Origin: Bromus sterilis
Taxonomy: Eukaryota; Streptophyta; Magnoliopsida; Poales; Poaceae
NCBI GenBank assembly: GCA_950022295.1
Contig: OX465600.1
Location: 235,869,782-235,933,781, forward strand
Direction: 5' to 3'
DNA length: 64,000 nucleotides
Shown: positions 22,449-34,363 of the stretch, piece by piece
How the letters are laid out: each line of letters starts with the position of its first letter
Position numbering within the stretch: the first letter of the stretch is position 1
Notes under the pieces: model-generated
What the model was told of the DNA's origin: nothing
The model's database searches: none
What the model saw: the letters and a program-made list of their open reading frames with translations, nothing else
Translations under genes and position numbers: made by a program

Positions 22449-25400
22449 CAACCTTTATACGGTTGATTTATCGAAAGAGAGTACTTACCATGCAACTTGT
22501 CTAATGTCCAAGGCCGACAAGGGGTGGCTATGGCATCCTCGGCTAGCCCATGTCGGTATGAGAAATCTAAAAGATCTCCTAAAGGGTGAACACATCCTCG
22601 GACTAACAAACGTGTCTTTTGAGAAAGATCGTGTGTGTAGTGCATGCATAGCTGGGAAGCAACATCAAGCAAAGCATACCCCCAAGAATATCGTGTCAAC
22701 GTCAAGGCCTTTGGAGCTCCTTCATGTGGATCTCTTTGGTCCTCCATCATGGGATAGTCTTGGTGGGAAGAAATATGGTCTCGTCATTGTTGATGATTAT
22801 TCAAGATACACATGGGTGTTCTTTCTCAAGTCCAAGGACGAGACAAAGGCCACCTTCATTGATTTTTCCAAGCAAGCACAAAGGAAATACAACATGGCTA
22901 TCTTGGCAATGCGAAGTGACAATGGCTCTGAATTCAAGAACTACACCTTGGAAGAATTCTTGAGTGATGAGGGGATAGAACATCAATATTCCGCACCTTA
23001 CACCCCTCAACAAAATGGTGTAGCCGAGAGGAAGAATCGTACTCTTGTGGAGATGGCCCGGTCCATGTTGGATGACTACAAGTCACCATATAGCTTTTGG
23101 GCCGAAGCCATCAACACCGCATGTCATGCATCAAACCAGCTCTTTCTTCGCAAGATCTTGATGAAGACCCCCTATGAGCTTCTAACCGGTCACAAGCCAA
23201 ACTTCAAATACTTTCGAGTATTCGGTTGTAAGTGTTTCTTTCTCAATAAGAAAGACCGGTTAGCTAAGTTTCAATCCAAAACAATTGAGGGTATATTTGT
23301 TGGGTATGCTTCAAATTCTCACGCCTATAGGGTCTAAAACAAATCCACCGGATGTGTTGTGGAAACTTGTGACGTGGAGTTTGATGAATTTAATGGCTCC
23401 CATGGGGAGCAAGTTAATATAAGTGATGTAGGAAATAATGAAGATTCTTCTCAAGACATCTTGGCTATGGGCATTGGAGATCTTGTACCCATTGCTCAAG
23501 TCCCTAGAGATGATGAGGTGTGTGATGGGCCAAGTGTTCCACCACCACATGCACCTCCTCCTACCACTCAAGATCCGATTGCTCATGATGATCCAACTAT
23601 CCAAGAACAATAACAAGACCCTCCACAATCTGATGTTGTTACTCAACCACAAGTTGAGGTTGCGGTTGATCCACGTGATCGACTTGACCGCATTTGCTTT
23701 GGAGAAAATGATGAAATTGATGATGGCTCCACCCTTGATGATGAACCAAATGTTTCCCATGAGCCCGAATGGGTAGAGCCTATTGAAACTCCAACTTCCA
23801 TCATGCCATTGGTGGCTAGACGTGTTGATGTTGACAAGATCCTCACAGGATTGGGGCAAGGTATAGTTACTCGTCGTCAACTTATGAACTTTTGCGCTCA
23901 CTTCTGGTTTGTGTCTTGCATTGAACCACTTAGGGTTGAACAAGCACTTGTGGATGCGGATTGGCTCATTGTAATGCAAGATGAGCTCACTAGCTTCACC
24001 CGGAATGAAGTTTGGTCTCTCGTGGAGAGGCCTTCCAGTCATGATCATAACATCATTGGGACCAAGTGGATCTTCAAAAACAAGCAAGATGAATATGGTA
24101 ATATCATTCGAAACAAGGCAAGGCTAGTGGCTCAAGGGTACTCCCAAGTTGAAGGCTTGGATTTTGATGAGACCTTTTCTCCGGTTGCTCGCCTTGAATC
24201 TATACGCATATTTCTTGCTTATGCCGCATTCAATGGATTTCCATTATTTCAAATGGATGTAAAAAGTGCTTTCCTTAATGGTCCTCTACAAGAGGATGTA
24301 TATGTAGCTCAACCACCCGGCTTTTGTGACCCTCATCACAAGGACCACGTGTACAAACCTCATAAGGCATTATATGGTCTTAAGCAAGCCCCTAGGGCTT
24401 GGTATGACCATCTTAGGAAGTTTTTACTCGAGGAAGGATTTGTGAGGGGTGTCATTGATGCCACTCTTTTTACCAAGAGAACCAATGGTGAATTGCTCAT
24501 ATGCCAAATCTATGTAGATGACATCATATTTGGTTCTCCTAATCCATCTTTGTGCAAGTGGTTCTCGGAAACTATGACCAAGAACTTTGAGATGTCCATG
24601 ATGGGGAGCTTGAAGTATTTCCTTGGATTTCAAATCGAGCAATTTGCCGAAGGAACCTTCATCTCTCAAACAAAGTACATTCAAGACATGCTCGTGAAGT
24701 TTGGTATGAAGGATGCCAAGCCATGCAAGACACCCATGCCAACCAAGGGATATCTAGATCGAGACCTTTCCGGTATTCCATTTGATGCTACTCTTTATCG
24801 TTATATGATTGGGTCATTGCTTTACCTTTGTGCATCTAGACCGGATATTATGCTTAGCGTAGGAATGTGTGCAAGATATCAAGCCTCTCCCATGGAGAGT
24901 CATCATTTGGCGGTTAAGCGCATTCTTAGATACCTTGTTCATACTCCTTTGTTGGGCCTTTGGTACCCCAAGGAAGCCAAGTTTGATCTCTTGGGGTACA
25001 CCGATGTAGATTGGGCCGGAGATAAGGTGGATCGGAAGTCAACATCCGGTTCATGCCAATTTCTTGGGCGATCATTGGTTAGCTAGCATTCCAAGAAGCA
25101 AAATTGTGTCTCCCTCTCCACCGCTGAAGCCGAGTAGTGGCCGCCGCAAGTTGTGCTACTCAAGTTCTATGGATGAGGCAAACCTTGAAGGATTATGGCC
25201 TCACCTACAAGAAGGTACCCATCTTATGTGACAATGAAAATGCTATCAAGATTGCCAACAACCCGTGTCAACATCCTCGCACCAAGCATATTGACATTCG
25301 TCATCACTTCATACAGGATCACATTCAAAAGGGTGATATTGTTCTTGCACATGTGGGCACCGACAAGCAACTTGCCGATATTTTCACAAAACCATGGGAT

Positions 25401-25466
25401 GAAGCAAGGTTTTTCCAACTAAGGGGTGAACTTGGTATCTTGGAACGTTATAGCTTCTCGGCCTAG
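22449..25466 (+). pseudogene. pol: SIR1 pol, integrase, reverse transcriptase and RNase H (few lesions)
   Basis: Resumes in frame after TEK1. Pre-integrase HHCC (WHPRLAHVGMRNL...CSACIAGK); integrase core Asp (LLHVDLFGP), Asp (RSDNGSEF) and Glu (QQNGVAERKN); RT with QMDVKSAFLNGPL, LYGLKQAPRAWY and the active box YVDD (about 24511-24525); RNase H with YTDVDWAGD and STAEAE, then GTDKQLADIFTK. Lesions: TAA at 23335-23337, TAA at 23611-23613, TAG at 25084-25086 where the family has Trp, and a one-base loss near 25136 just after STAEAE. Otherwise one continuous frame, so the damage is light. Confidence 0.87.
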
Positions 25467-26333
25467 GGGTATCTTGCTCTCATTCATGCACATAGCAACT
25501 ATCTTGTCTAAATGTAGGCATATATGTAGGGGGAGACACTCACTCAATGAGTTCTCTCCTTCTACGTGATGCATAAATGGATCCCCACATCAACAATCCG
25601 CGTGCTCACCACGGTGAACCCACGTGTAGAGGTTATCGATGGAGTAAGTGTCTTTGAACCCAAGGTACATCTTCGCGGTGTCAAAGCACTATACACTCAA
25701 ACATGGTGGTTTCAGCCACCACCTCTCCTTTGTGGAAGGTTTGATTTGATCATTCATATGTGCATCCATGGTTATGATATTGTGTGTTTATCTACTTTTG
25801 GCCCCTGTCAATGTTATTTGAAATTCTAGCGTCACCTATTTCGTCATCTTTTCGGGCTCTTTCGTCGAAACCCAGTAGCCTGTCGGAAATCCGTTGGGTT
25901 TCGGACGTCCGACACGTCGGACGTCCGAAAAGCATTGGATTTTCGACATTCCTTGTTTGACCACCCCTGAGAGCCCAGCCTGACTAGCCTGCGTACAGTC
26001 GGCCTCCTTCGGAAATCCGTTGGGTTTCGGACGTCCGACCCGTCGGACGTCCGAAACGCATCGGACGTCCGAAGTTGGCTGCCCTATATATACTGGGCGT
26101 CGGGCCGAGGGGGCAGTTTTCCTTCCCCTCGGTCGTTCCCCACAGGATCCCATCGTGCGCCACCATCGCCTGACGCCGCCGGCGGCCACCCCGGCCTCCC
26201 CGGTGCTCCTCTCCTCTGGATCTTCTCCGCCGTGGTACTTCTCGTCCCGATCTACTCACTCATCCGATTGGTTTTGCCATTGTTGCCCGGTTTCTTGCCA
26301 CATTCTTGCATCTCCTTCCTCTAGGGATTCGCA
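25467..26333 (+). other. SIR1 intergenic segment with a second cggacgtccg cluster
   Basis: No coding recognised. Between 25895 and 26075 there are five cggacgtccg palindromes in two blocks sharing the phrase ggaaatccgttgggtttcgg. They lie about 260 bp upstream of the next start codon, with a TATA-like tatatata at about 26085. This could be an internal promoter for the downstream unit, or a relic of LTR sequence. Confidence 0.5.
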
Positions 26334-27987
26334 ATGGTGAGGACGAAAACTTGCGGTCGCAAGAATCTTGAGGCCTCCGGTTCCCGTGGTATGCTCATGC
26401 CTATCCTTCCCTCCTTCGTGTGTCTCTATTTGTTGGTTAGGGTTTCGTGCTCATCTCTCACGTTTGGCTAGGTGGTTCCGGGGATGAACCGCCCCGTCTT
26501 CGTCGCCGCATGAAGAAACCGACTTACGAGGATCCCTCCTCGGATAGTGAGCACACTCCTAGCGAGGAGGATAGCCCCTATGCCTCTGAGTTTGAGGATG
26601 AAGAGTAGATTGTGGTTGAAGAAGATGATCCCCCAGTGGTGACTCGCCCCTCCAAACTTGGGGTGCGTCGCCCGACTAAGGGCTCCTCATCGGCGTCTGG
26701 TGCTCGTGATGGTGCTGATCCTGCTGATGCGCCTCCTATACCGATCCATATCTCATCTGAGACGGTGGTTTCTACTGGACGTATGATGGCAGACTACTCG
26801 AAGATTTCTTTGGATGCCTACCGCAAGCTTCGCCGTGTTAATCAGTTTGAGGCTCCTCAGGATTGTCTGGACAGCCGGTTCCGGACCAATGTGCAGGCCG
26901 ATATCTTCACGTCAGTTGCAGTTCGTCAGGAACTTGCAAACTCTCATGCCTGCATCCCCCTTGACTTCATCCGAGAAAATCCGGACAAGTTCCCGGTGTG
27001 ATGGAGATTATTGAGTCTGTGGGGCTCGGTCCAGTCTTCAGCTTTCGGCGTGACTGGAACACTGATGTGATCCTCCAGTTCTATGCCACCTGCTACTTTC
27101 ACACCAATCACCGGGAGATATCATGGATGACTGGGGAGCAGCAGTGCTCAGCCATGTTTGCTCAGTTTCAGAGAGCTCTGAACATTCGGTCCTCTGGAGT
27201 CCGGATTCATGCCTCTACCAAGGAGAAGCCCAAGGGGATCAATGATTGTCTGTGTTTTGTTAAGTCTGGGATTCGGGGTGATGACAGCTACAAGAAGGCC
27301 AATGACATATCCATTTGGAAGCAGCCCTATAGGTTCCTCTACCAGTGCATCCTCCGGACTCTATATCCCAAGTCTGGTGACAAGACTAATTGCAGCAGCT
27401 TTGCTATCACAATGACGTGCCATATCCATGACACTCCTCTCAAGCGCCTTGATGTGGCCCACTATCTTTGGCACGAGATTCGGATGGCGAGTCTTCAGCA
27501 GCGTTGCCAATATCCCCATGCACCCTTCATCATGGCACTCATTCAGTACGTCGTCTCCTCCCCATTGGAGATCACTCAGCCCCACGCTGTTTGGTCCATT
27601 CCGGAGCACATGTACTTTGATGCTCTTGAGGTTGGTCTGACGCGCCCTGTTCCGATACACACCACGGTTCATGGCAACCTTGAGCGTCAGTCTGTGGAGC
27701 AGGCTCCTATGCGCCGTATGGCTCGGTTTTTGGGTAAGGCCCAAGCGGCTATGATGCGCGCTATTTCTTTCAACTGCCACTCCAACCACACGGTGGTCTC
27801 GCGTCTCATCCAATCCAAGAACTCTCTGAAGGCCCGTCTGCGTGCACATGGCGAGGCCAACGTCAGTGATGATGAGCGCCTTCCGGATGCTCCTCCCGCT
27901 GATCTTGGCTTCGATTTTCCTACGGGACCGGAGTGGGCGGATTTCTTCCCTGGAGACCCTGGCGCCAGTGGCAGTGGGACTCACTAG
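26334..27987 (+). pseudogene. SIR1 third coding unit (env-like position), spliced and lightly broken
   Basis: ATG 26334 opens a basic leader (MVRTKTCGRKNLEASGSRG) to a donor at 26389 (gtatgc). An acceptor (ggctag) at 26471 brings in a Ser/Asp/Glu-rich stretch in the same frame. A TAG at 26606-26608 and a frame change near 26998 interrupt; the long frame 26998-27987 is then open to an acidic, Gly/Pro-rich end. The central part (MEIIESVGLGPVFSF, DWNTDVILQFYATCYF) resembles the 'putative plant transposon protein' family common in grass elements. Sireviruses often carry an env-like gene here, but I see no convincing signal peptide or transmembrane pair, so envelope function is not supported. Confidence 0.6.
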
Positions 27988-28451
27988 TTTCGTCAGCGCG
28001 TATGCCCCTTTTTGGTCTTTGATGACAAAGGGAGAGAGTCATATGTGTGTTTACTTATGGTGTCTAGGTGATCGAGACTTGATTATATCGTTGTATGGGA
28101 TCTGGTGTGTTTAAGACCTTTGTGTGTGATCGTTATGTGTACTCTGTGTTATGCATTGTGTACTTTGTGTTATGCATAGTGTTGCTCTTGCGTTTGGCTG
28201 GCTTGTGGCATTATGGGTTTATTATGTTTCGGTGCAATCTAATCTTTCATCTCCATAATCAATGATTGCTTGCCTTGATATCATGTATTGTGACTCGCCC
28301 CAAAATGTGTGCATCTTGTGTAAAAATAAAGAATCTTATATGCACACATTAAGGGGAGTTCATTGTAAAACTTTCTCCCACAAAAAGAATATTGTTGAAC
28401 AATTTTGGGAGCTATATGTATGTTGTCATCAACTACCAAAAAGGGGGAGAT
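27988..28451 (+). other. SIR1 3' untranslated region and polypurine tract
   Basis: Non-coding. A purine-rich tgatgacaaagggagaga at about 28020-28037 echoes the true tract at 28437-28450 (aaaaagggggaga), which abuts the 3' LTR. Duplicated polypurine-like motifs upstream of the LTR are a Sirevirus habit. Confidence 0.7.
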
Positions 28452-29830
28452 TGAAAGTGCTATCTTGCCCTTAGTTATATTTTGATGTTGATGACAATGT
28501 ACATATAGAGGACTAATCATGTTTGCCAAGTATATCTCAGGTTTTAGTCCTCGGTGCGTTGTGTTGGTGGATCAAGGACCATCTAATCATGTCGATATGC
28601 TCAAGATACGGATCCAATCCATGTTAAAGCGTAAGCTTTTCGGTTTATCTTGAGTATAGGGATCTCCGCACTATTAATAGGGGATCAGTGGGTTTGTGTT
28701 TAAGATTTTCTCAAAGCTAATTAAAATAAAAACATCTCGACACAATATTGGAGCTCAAAAGTAAAAATATGATCACTGCTTTCGGGCGTCCGACGAGTTT
28801 CGGACGTCCGACATTTCAAAGTTTCGGACGTCCGACAGTCATCGGACGTCCGACATCTCGTATATTGTTTATCATAGGAAAGGTCAGTAGGCATGCAAAA
28901 ATGTCGGGCTTCCGACACGTCCGATGTGCTACTGATCTTTTTTCTTACGTTGTTGGTTGCTGCACACAGATATTACACTTCGGACGTCCGACCTGGCTCG
29001 GACGTCCGACATGTGAACTTTCGGACGTCTGATACCTGACGGACGTCCGACACTAACACAACATTAATGTCCCAACGGCCATTTCGTCCCTAGGGCTATA
29101 AATACCCCCTCACTCCCACTTGTGAGGGTTGACCACTTCATTTAGAAACACCCAAGAACACAAGTGCTCCCTCTCACTCTCTCCCTCACCAAATCTCAGA
29201 TCCCGGAGAGTTCCTTGAGAGTTCTTGACGGATCTTTCACCCAGTGATAGGTCCGCCCCTTCCCCATCTTCCAACCAAAGCAAATCGCGTTTTGAGCAAG
29301 TCTTGAGCATTTCCCATTGATCTTGTTACTCTTGGAGGTTGGAGACTCCTAGGCGGGTAGGAGTTCTTCGGAGAGGAATCGACCATTGTGATTACCCCCG
29401 TTGAGTTTGTGAGGGTTTGGTGACCACCTTTAAGGTCAACCGGTAGTGGTTGGGAATCACCTTCGTGGTGATATCTCAAGGGGAATAGAGTGATCCTTCG
29501 TGGCGTTGGTGTGCCTTCATGGTTTCACCCACTCTCTCCGAACGATGAGTAGCTTCCCTCCAAGGAAGTGAACATCGGGATACATCGTTGTCTCCGCGTC
29601 ATTCGGTTATCCCTACTCTTTCCCCTTATTACTTGTACTACCGTATTATTTGCCCCTCACTTTCTTTTGTTTATTGTGCTTATTGTTTATCTTGTCTTTG
29701 CCAAATAGACCTTGCAATTGTTAGGCACACCTTTGTTTTCCGCACTATTGCCTAAAAATTGCTAAGTAGTGATAAAATTTGTAATAAGACCTATTCACCC
29801 CCCCCCTCTAGGTCTATCTCCATCCTTTCA
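28452..29830 (+). repeat. SIR1 3' LTR
   Basis: 1379 bp, same ends and layout as the 5' LTR. It lacks about 43 bp present in the 5' LTR near 12567-12610; the loss lies between copies of the palindromic repeat. Followed by TSD gaaac. Confidence 0.92.
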
Positions 29831-29835
29831 GAAAC

Positions 29836-30163
29836 CTTACCTTTGCAAGAAAAACTGGGAACCTGGAAGTACTTGTCAAAAAAAAATCTCGAGGTCTATT
29901 CTCCGATCCGACCACAGACCGTGGGCCGGATGTAGGGTTGGTGAGAGTATCGACCAAGAGAGAACAAATGGCAAAGAAAAAGGCAATCTGTTGAAAAACG
30001 CAAAGGCAGAATGCCATAATTGTCTAAGCAAAAGCAAGTTCACAAGCAGATAGGGCCGATTGGCTGAATGATGTTCATTAGATGAAAGTGGCCCTCGACG
30101 GGCGCACTTGAAAATTTAACTGTTTGTCAAGCAAAAGCAGGAAACTGGGTCGGTACGCCGAGC
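29836..30163 (+). other. TAT1 post-pol spacer, right part
   Basis: Continues the TAT1 spacer after SIR1. No coding is seen until the end of the antisense gene at 30164. Confidence 0.6.
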
Positions 30164-32022
30164 TTAAGCAGCTGGCGCATCTGGAGCATCCGGTGCATCC
30201 GGCGCGGAGGGAGCAGTCGGGGCCGTGCTGGTGGCACCCCCTGGAGCAGAAGAGGCAGTCGTCTTGGCTTGATCGCGAGAGGGGTCCTGGGCGGCGCTCA
30301 CCGAGTGCCCGTCGGAGGAACCCTCGCTTTCTTCCTCGGCATCATCACCCGCATAGTCCGAAGAGTGGGAGTTCTCACTGCCGGTTTGACGAGCAGGTGG
30401 GGACTGAGGCGCTTTGTCTTTGCTTGTGGTATACAGAAGGTCGCTGAAGGAGCAACTTCAGTCGGCTGACCAGCAGAATCAACATAAGGGGTGACCTCCA
30501 GGAGATCCATGCCATTTGCGAGCTCCTGGGCAATTTGGCAGATTTGAGTCCAGAACTCGCCAATGGATTCTTCCGAGCCCTCCCGCAGAGCAGTCATCAG
30601 TTTCAGATCAATACCAGGGTACCAACACTTTGCAATAGAAAGGGCGGCCTGTACTCCAGACCGGAAGGCAGAATCAAGCATATTATCAATCTGGCAGGAG
30701 ACAACCCTGATACTCCGGGAAACATCCTCATGTTGGTCAAATGCAATGGCTTTCTGCTTGCCCTTGAACAACTTGTCGTTCAGATTCTGGATACCAGTCT
30801 TGTAAGTGCACAGAGCACCTTTCACATGGGGAATCCTGGCATCCAAAGCAACTACGAAGTCCTCGGCATCCCAGCCAGCGTCAGCAGCAACCACCACACC
30901 TCGCACTCGGTGGGCTGTGGCAACAGCTTCATCGGCGGCAGTAGTGGAGTTGGGCCAAGCATCTGGCAAGAGCAATCGGAGAAAAAGTTCAGTTCGGAGA
31001 GTAGCAAGGTCAGATCAGAGGGCAAGAGTGAACAAAATGAATAATACCTGCAAGGGCAAGATCCACTCGGTGGAAGCAGGAAAGAGCAAGATCAACACCA
31101 GCTTGGCCACGCTGGATCTCTGTGATATGTTGGACGTCCATGTCCTCAACGCGCTTGACAGCAGCATCCCTTTCCTTCATAAGTTGACCCTCAACCTCAA
31201 TCCGAGCGTCGGACAGCCTCTGAAGTTCATGTTCATGGGAAGTTCGGGCGGTGGCAAGATCTTTGTCAGCTTGTTGAAGTTTGGCTTGCCGTTCAATCTC
31301 GGCAGCAGCTAGGCGCTGATTTTCTTGTTCGGCGTGGCCGAGCTGGCCATTCTTCTCACCGAGCTGGTTCTCCAGTTCGGCGATTCTTTTCTGAGCAGCC
31401 TCTAGCTCGGAGGAGTGGGTGGCAGCAGCTACAAGTTTTCAATCAAGTAAGGGTATAATCACAATCGGGAGAAACAAGAAAGGACGAGAAAAAGTATACA
31501 TGTGAGTTCTTGAATCTTGATATCTTGGGTGTCAGCATTTTTCTTCAAGGCAGCAATAGATTTCTGACCCGCTGAATAAGCGGCCAGAACTTCTTCAAAT
31601 ACAGACTGACATCTATCACAGATGTCCTAAAAAATGGGCCGATCAGATCTAAGAAAAAGCATAGAGTAATAAAAAGAAATGAAGATCCGGACAGATTGCA
31701 GGCAATCGGCCCGAATCTCGGGGACTACACCCAGTGGGTGCCCTAGGCGCGCCCCCACTGAAAAGAAAGCTTACAGTAGTAGAGTGCTCGGAGGCAAGGA
31801 TTTGGCTCAGCGCCTCGTCAGCGAAGCGTCTGATATCAGTGGCAAGACCACCCAACCGACCCAAGAGGTGCGACGGAAGTTGGTCCTCAGATCCAGGAGG
31901 CGGAGGAGTGGCCGAATCGGCAGCAGGTCGGGCGGGAGAGACGTCGGAAGCACCAAGGTACGCCTCGCGGAACCGGTCGGTCAGCACGAGCTGGCGGCTG
32001 GGCGGCGGTTGGCGCACAAGGG
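30164..32022 (-). pseudogene. TAT1 antisense gene, four exons visible, 5' end lost to the TEK2 insertion
   Basis: Minus-strand exons, upstream to downstream: 31775-32022, 31500-31626, 31048-31428, 30164-30962. Each junction has GT..AG bases (donors gtaagc, gtatac, gtatta; acceptors ttttttag, cttgtag, ttgccag), and all phases join without a stop. Exon 3 is a heptad-like coiled coil (RIAELENQLGEKNGQL). Exon 4 is mixed, then acidic with an Ala/Pro/Asp tail (APDAPDAPDAPAA) ending TAA at 30164-30166; one frameshift near 30440 must be allowed to reach that tail. Tat-lineage elements of grasses (RIRE2-like) are known to carry an antisense ORF here. Its function is unknown. Confidence 0.65.
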
Positions 32023-34282
32023 TGTAACACCCTCACTGTCAGTGAACAGTAATCACTGTTACTGTTCATTACTACTGTTCAAAACTTTTATTTGATCAAC
32101 TTGGACCAGTTCAAATTCAATTTCCACTTTGTTATTCTTGAATGCATGGTGATCATGGACCTTGGTCATGATGAATCAAACCAATACCTAGCTCAATTCA
32201 AATGACCTTTGAATTGAAATCCATTTAAATCTTCAAATGCCTTTGGTGGATTATTACAAACCAAAGTGCAAAATCAACTTACTCCAAAAGTTGTGAAACT
32301 ACTTTTATTAAATCCTAAATATTCAGTGGGTCATGTCCCACCTAGTTGGAGATTTTATTAATCTATAAATATTTCTAAACAAATCAAAACAGTGGATAAA
32401 AACCCTAATTAAATCAGTTAATATTTAATAGAAATATTAAATGACTTTTAAAGGTGCCCAAAACTTTTTGTGGCACTGGCCTAAGTTGCAACATTAATTA
32501 TGGACCCCATTAAACATTTTACAAAAATGCCATAGTGATCAAAATAAATGCCAACAGAAAATATCAGAAAAGTAAAAGAAAATAAAAATAAAAACCTAGC
32601 TAACCCCCCTCACGGGCGTAGCCCACCCCTCCCCTCCCACTGGGCCGGCCCACCCACCGTCCACCCCTGGGCCACCAGCCCAGCCCACCCCCAACCGTTC
32701 CCCACCTCCCCTGTTCCTTCCACCCCCGTGGACAGCATCCAGGGCGCCACCGCTGCAAGCCGTCGCCGTGTCCGGCATCCGGCGGCTGGCCGGCGGCTAC
32801 AAGAGGGCCAAGCCCCCCCCCCTGCGCGCGAACCCTAGCCGCCCCCTTCTTCCTCCTCGCATCGCACCCCCCCCTGAGCCTCGCTCTCTCCCTGCAGCCG
32901 TGGAGAAACGCGCATCCGCGGCCACGGCTTCGGCGCCGACGTGGCCAGCGGCAAGGACTGGATGCCCCACCGTGTCCTAGAGCTCTCTCGCCTTCGGCTA
33001 CATCCCCCTGCGAGCGGAATTGAGAGGAGAAGCTCCACAGCCGCCGCCCCTCGCCTGAAGCTCCGCCTCGGCCGCCGTTGATTCGCGTCGATTCCGGCCA
33101 CCCCGCCTCGCCCCCGAGCCCGCCTTGCTCCCCTGCACGTTCACTGTGAGCTGCGCTACCTCCCCTAACTCCCCCGTTGCGAATTCGTGCGTCGTTACGC
33201 CGCCCCCACTACGCACAGCTCCGGCCGTCGCCTGGCTTCGCGGCGCCGCCGATATGGTAGCTACTGGCCCCCGCCTTGGGCACCAGTGGTTGCGGGGAGC
33301 CCTCCCCGTTCGATTCCCCCCCCCCTCCCATGTAGTTGGCCGCGCGGGCTGCTCGCGAGGACCTCGCCGGCGTTCCCCTGGCCTCGCCGTGGCAATGGCG
33401 TGGCGCCGTGGAGAACCCCCCCCCCCATCCCATCTGTCTCTGCCAGTGGGGCCCTGCCCCCCTAATGAAAAACTGTTAGAGAAATAAAACCCCCCTAGGG
33501 CCATTGACATGTGGGCCCTTGGCCCTTTTAATTTAATTAAATTGTTTAGGTTAGCACTGTGTCACTTACACGTGGGTCCCACTGTCAGATTTGTTAATTA
33601 AAATGAATTAGTATCAAATCCAGTGTATGACATGTGGGTCCCCCACTGATTGGTTAAATAAATTAAACTGATTATTAATAGGTGTCACTGACCAGTGGGA
33701 CCCACTGGTTAGGTTTGACTGGTCAACCCCTTGTGGATACTGTTTATTTAATACATAAAATAAATTCAGAAAATCATTTAAATTGATTTAAAACTTTGAA
33801 ATTCAATAACTTTTAAACCATAACTCGGATTCAAAAACTTTATACATGAAAATTGATCAGAAAAATATAACGAATACGAATACGCTATCCGTATGTCTAC
33901 CACACCCCTCTAACACAACGAACATCGAACCGTCCCCCTCCGGACCGTCTGTCGGATAAATTGTCCGGTACTGTTAAAGTACCCGGATGAGTTTATTCCG
34001 AACACGAATGTTTCTCGGAATCGAACAACTAGCACGGATACACCCCCCCCCCCTTATGTTTTTCCGGTACCGACGACACCTCTGGCTTGATCCTTTCCCC
34101 TCCGGACACCCTGACCGGTAATCATCCGGAGCCGGTAGTTCATCCTCAGATGAATTTCCGTTCCGAGCAATGTGCATTGCACTGCGTTAGAACACCGTGA
34201 ACATTTCATCTATCATGTCATGCATCTGTTTGTATATGCTTGCTGTGTATTTACTGTTTCTTCCCCCCTTAATCTCCGGTAG

Positions 34283-34363
34283 ACCCCGCTGCTGCCGTCG
34301 ACTACACCGTTGCTGAGTACGACTACGTCGTCGACGACCGTACCCCTACCGTCGAGCTTCCAG
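34283..34363 (+). other. Exon-like block A in the TEK2 LTR
   Basis: Acceptor ctccggtag, then 81 nt (two bases, 26 codons, one base), then a GC-type donor (ccag/gcaagc). The frame reads an acidic peptide containing YVVDDRTPTVELP. The inverted TEK4 copy (45134-45208) keeps acceptor, donor and phases and differs by an in-frame 6-nt length change. Joined to block B the frame stays open. Confidence 0.45.

Larger units (their letters stand above)
12101..29830 (+). mobile_element. SIR1: complete Sirevirus-type Ty1/copia retrotransposon with nested insertions
   Basis: Two direct LTRs (12101-13515 and 28452-29830), tgaaag...ctttca ends, and perfect TSD gaaac (12096-12100 and 29831-29835). The primer site matches initiator Met tRNA; there is a long gag, copia-order pol (protease, integrase, RT, RNase H), an additional 3' coding unit, and the purine tract aaaaagggggaga. 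This set is typical of Sireviruses (Maximus/SIRE-like). Of its 17.7 kb, 5.86 kb is the inserted solo LTR TEK1. Confidence 0.9.
4399..32022 (+). mobile_element. TAT1: degenerate Tat-type Ty3/gypsy retrotransposon, interrupted by SIR1, 3' end missing
   Basis: Order seen: 5' LTR, primer site, gag, protease, reverse transcriptase, RNase H, integrase, spacer, antisense gene. This order with an antisense gene downstream of pol fits the Tat lineage (RIRE2/Retand-like). SIR1 (12101-29830) splits the post-pol spacer, and the TEK2 LTR interrupts the antisense gene at 32023. No matching 3' LTR occurs in the window. Several in-frame stops and frameshifts show it is long dead. Confidence 0.8.
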
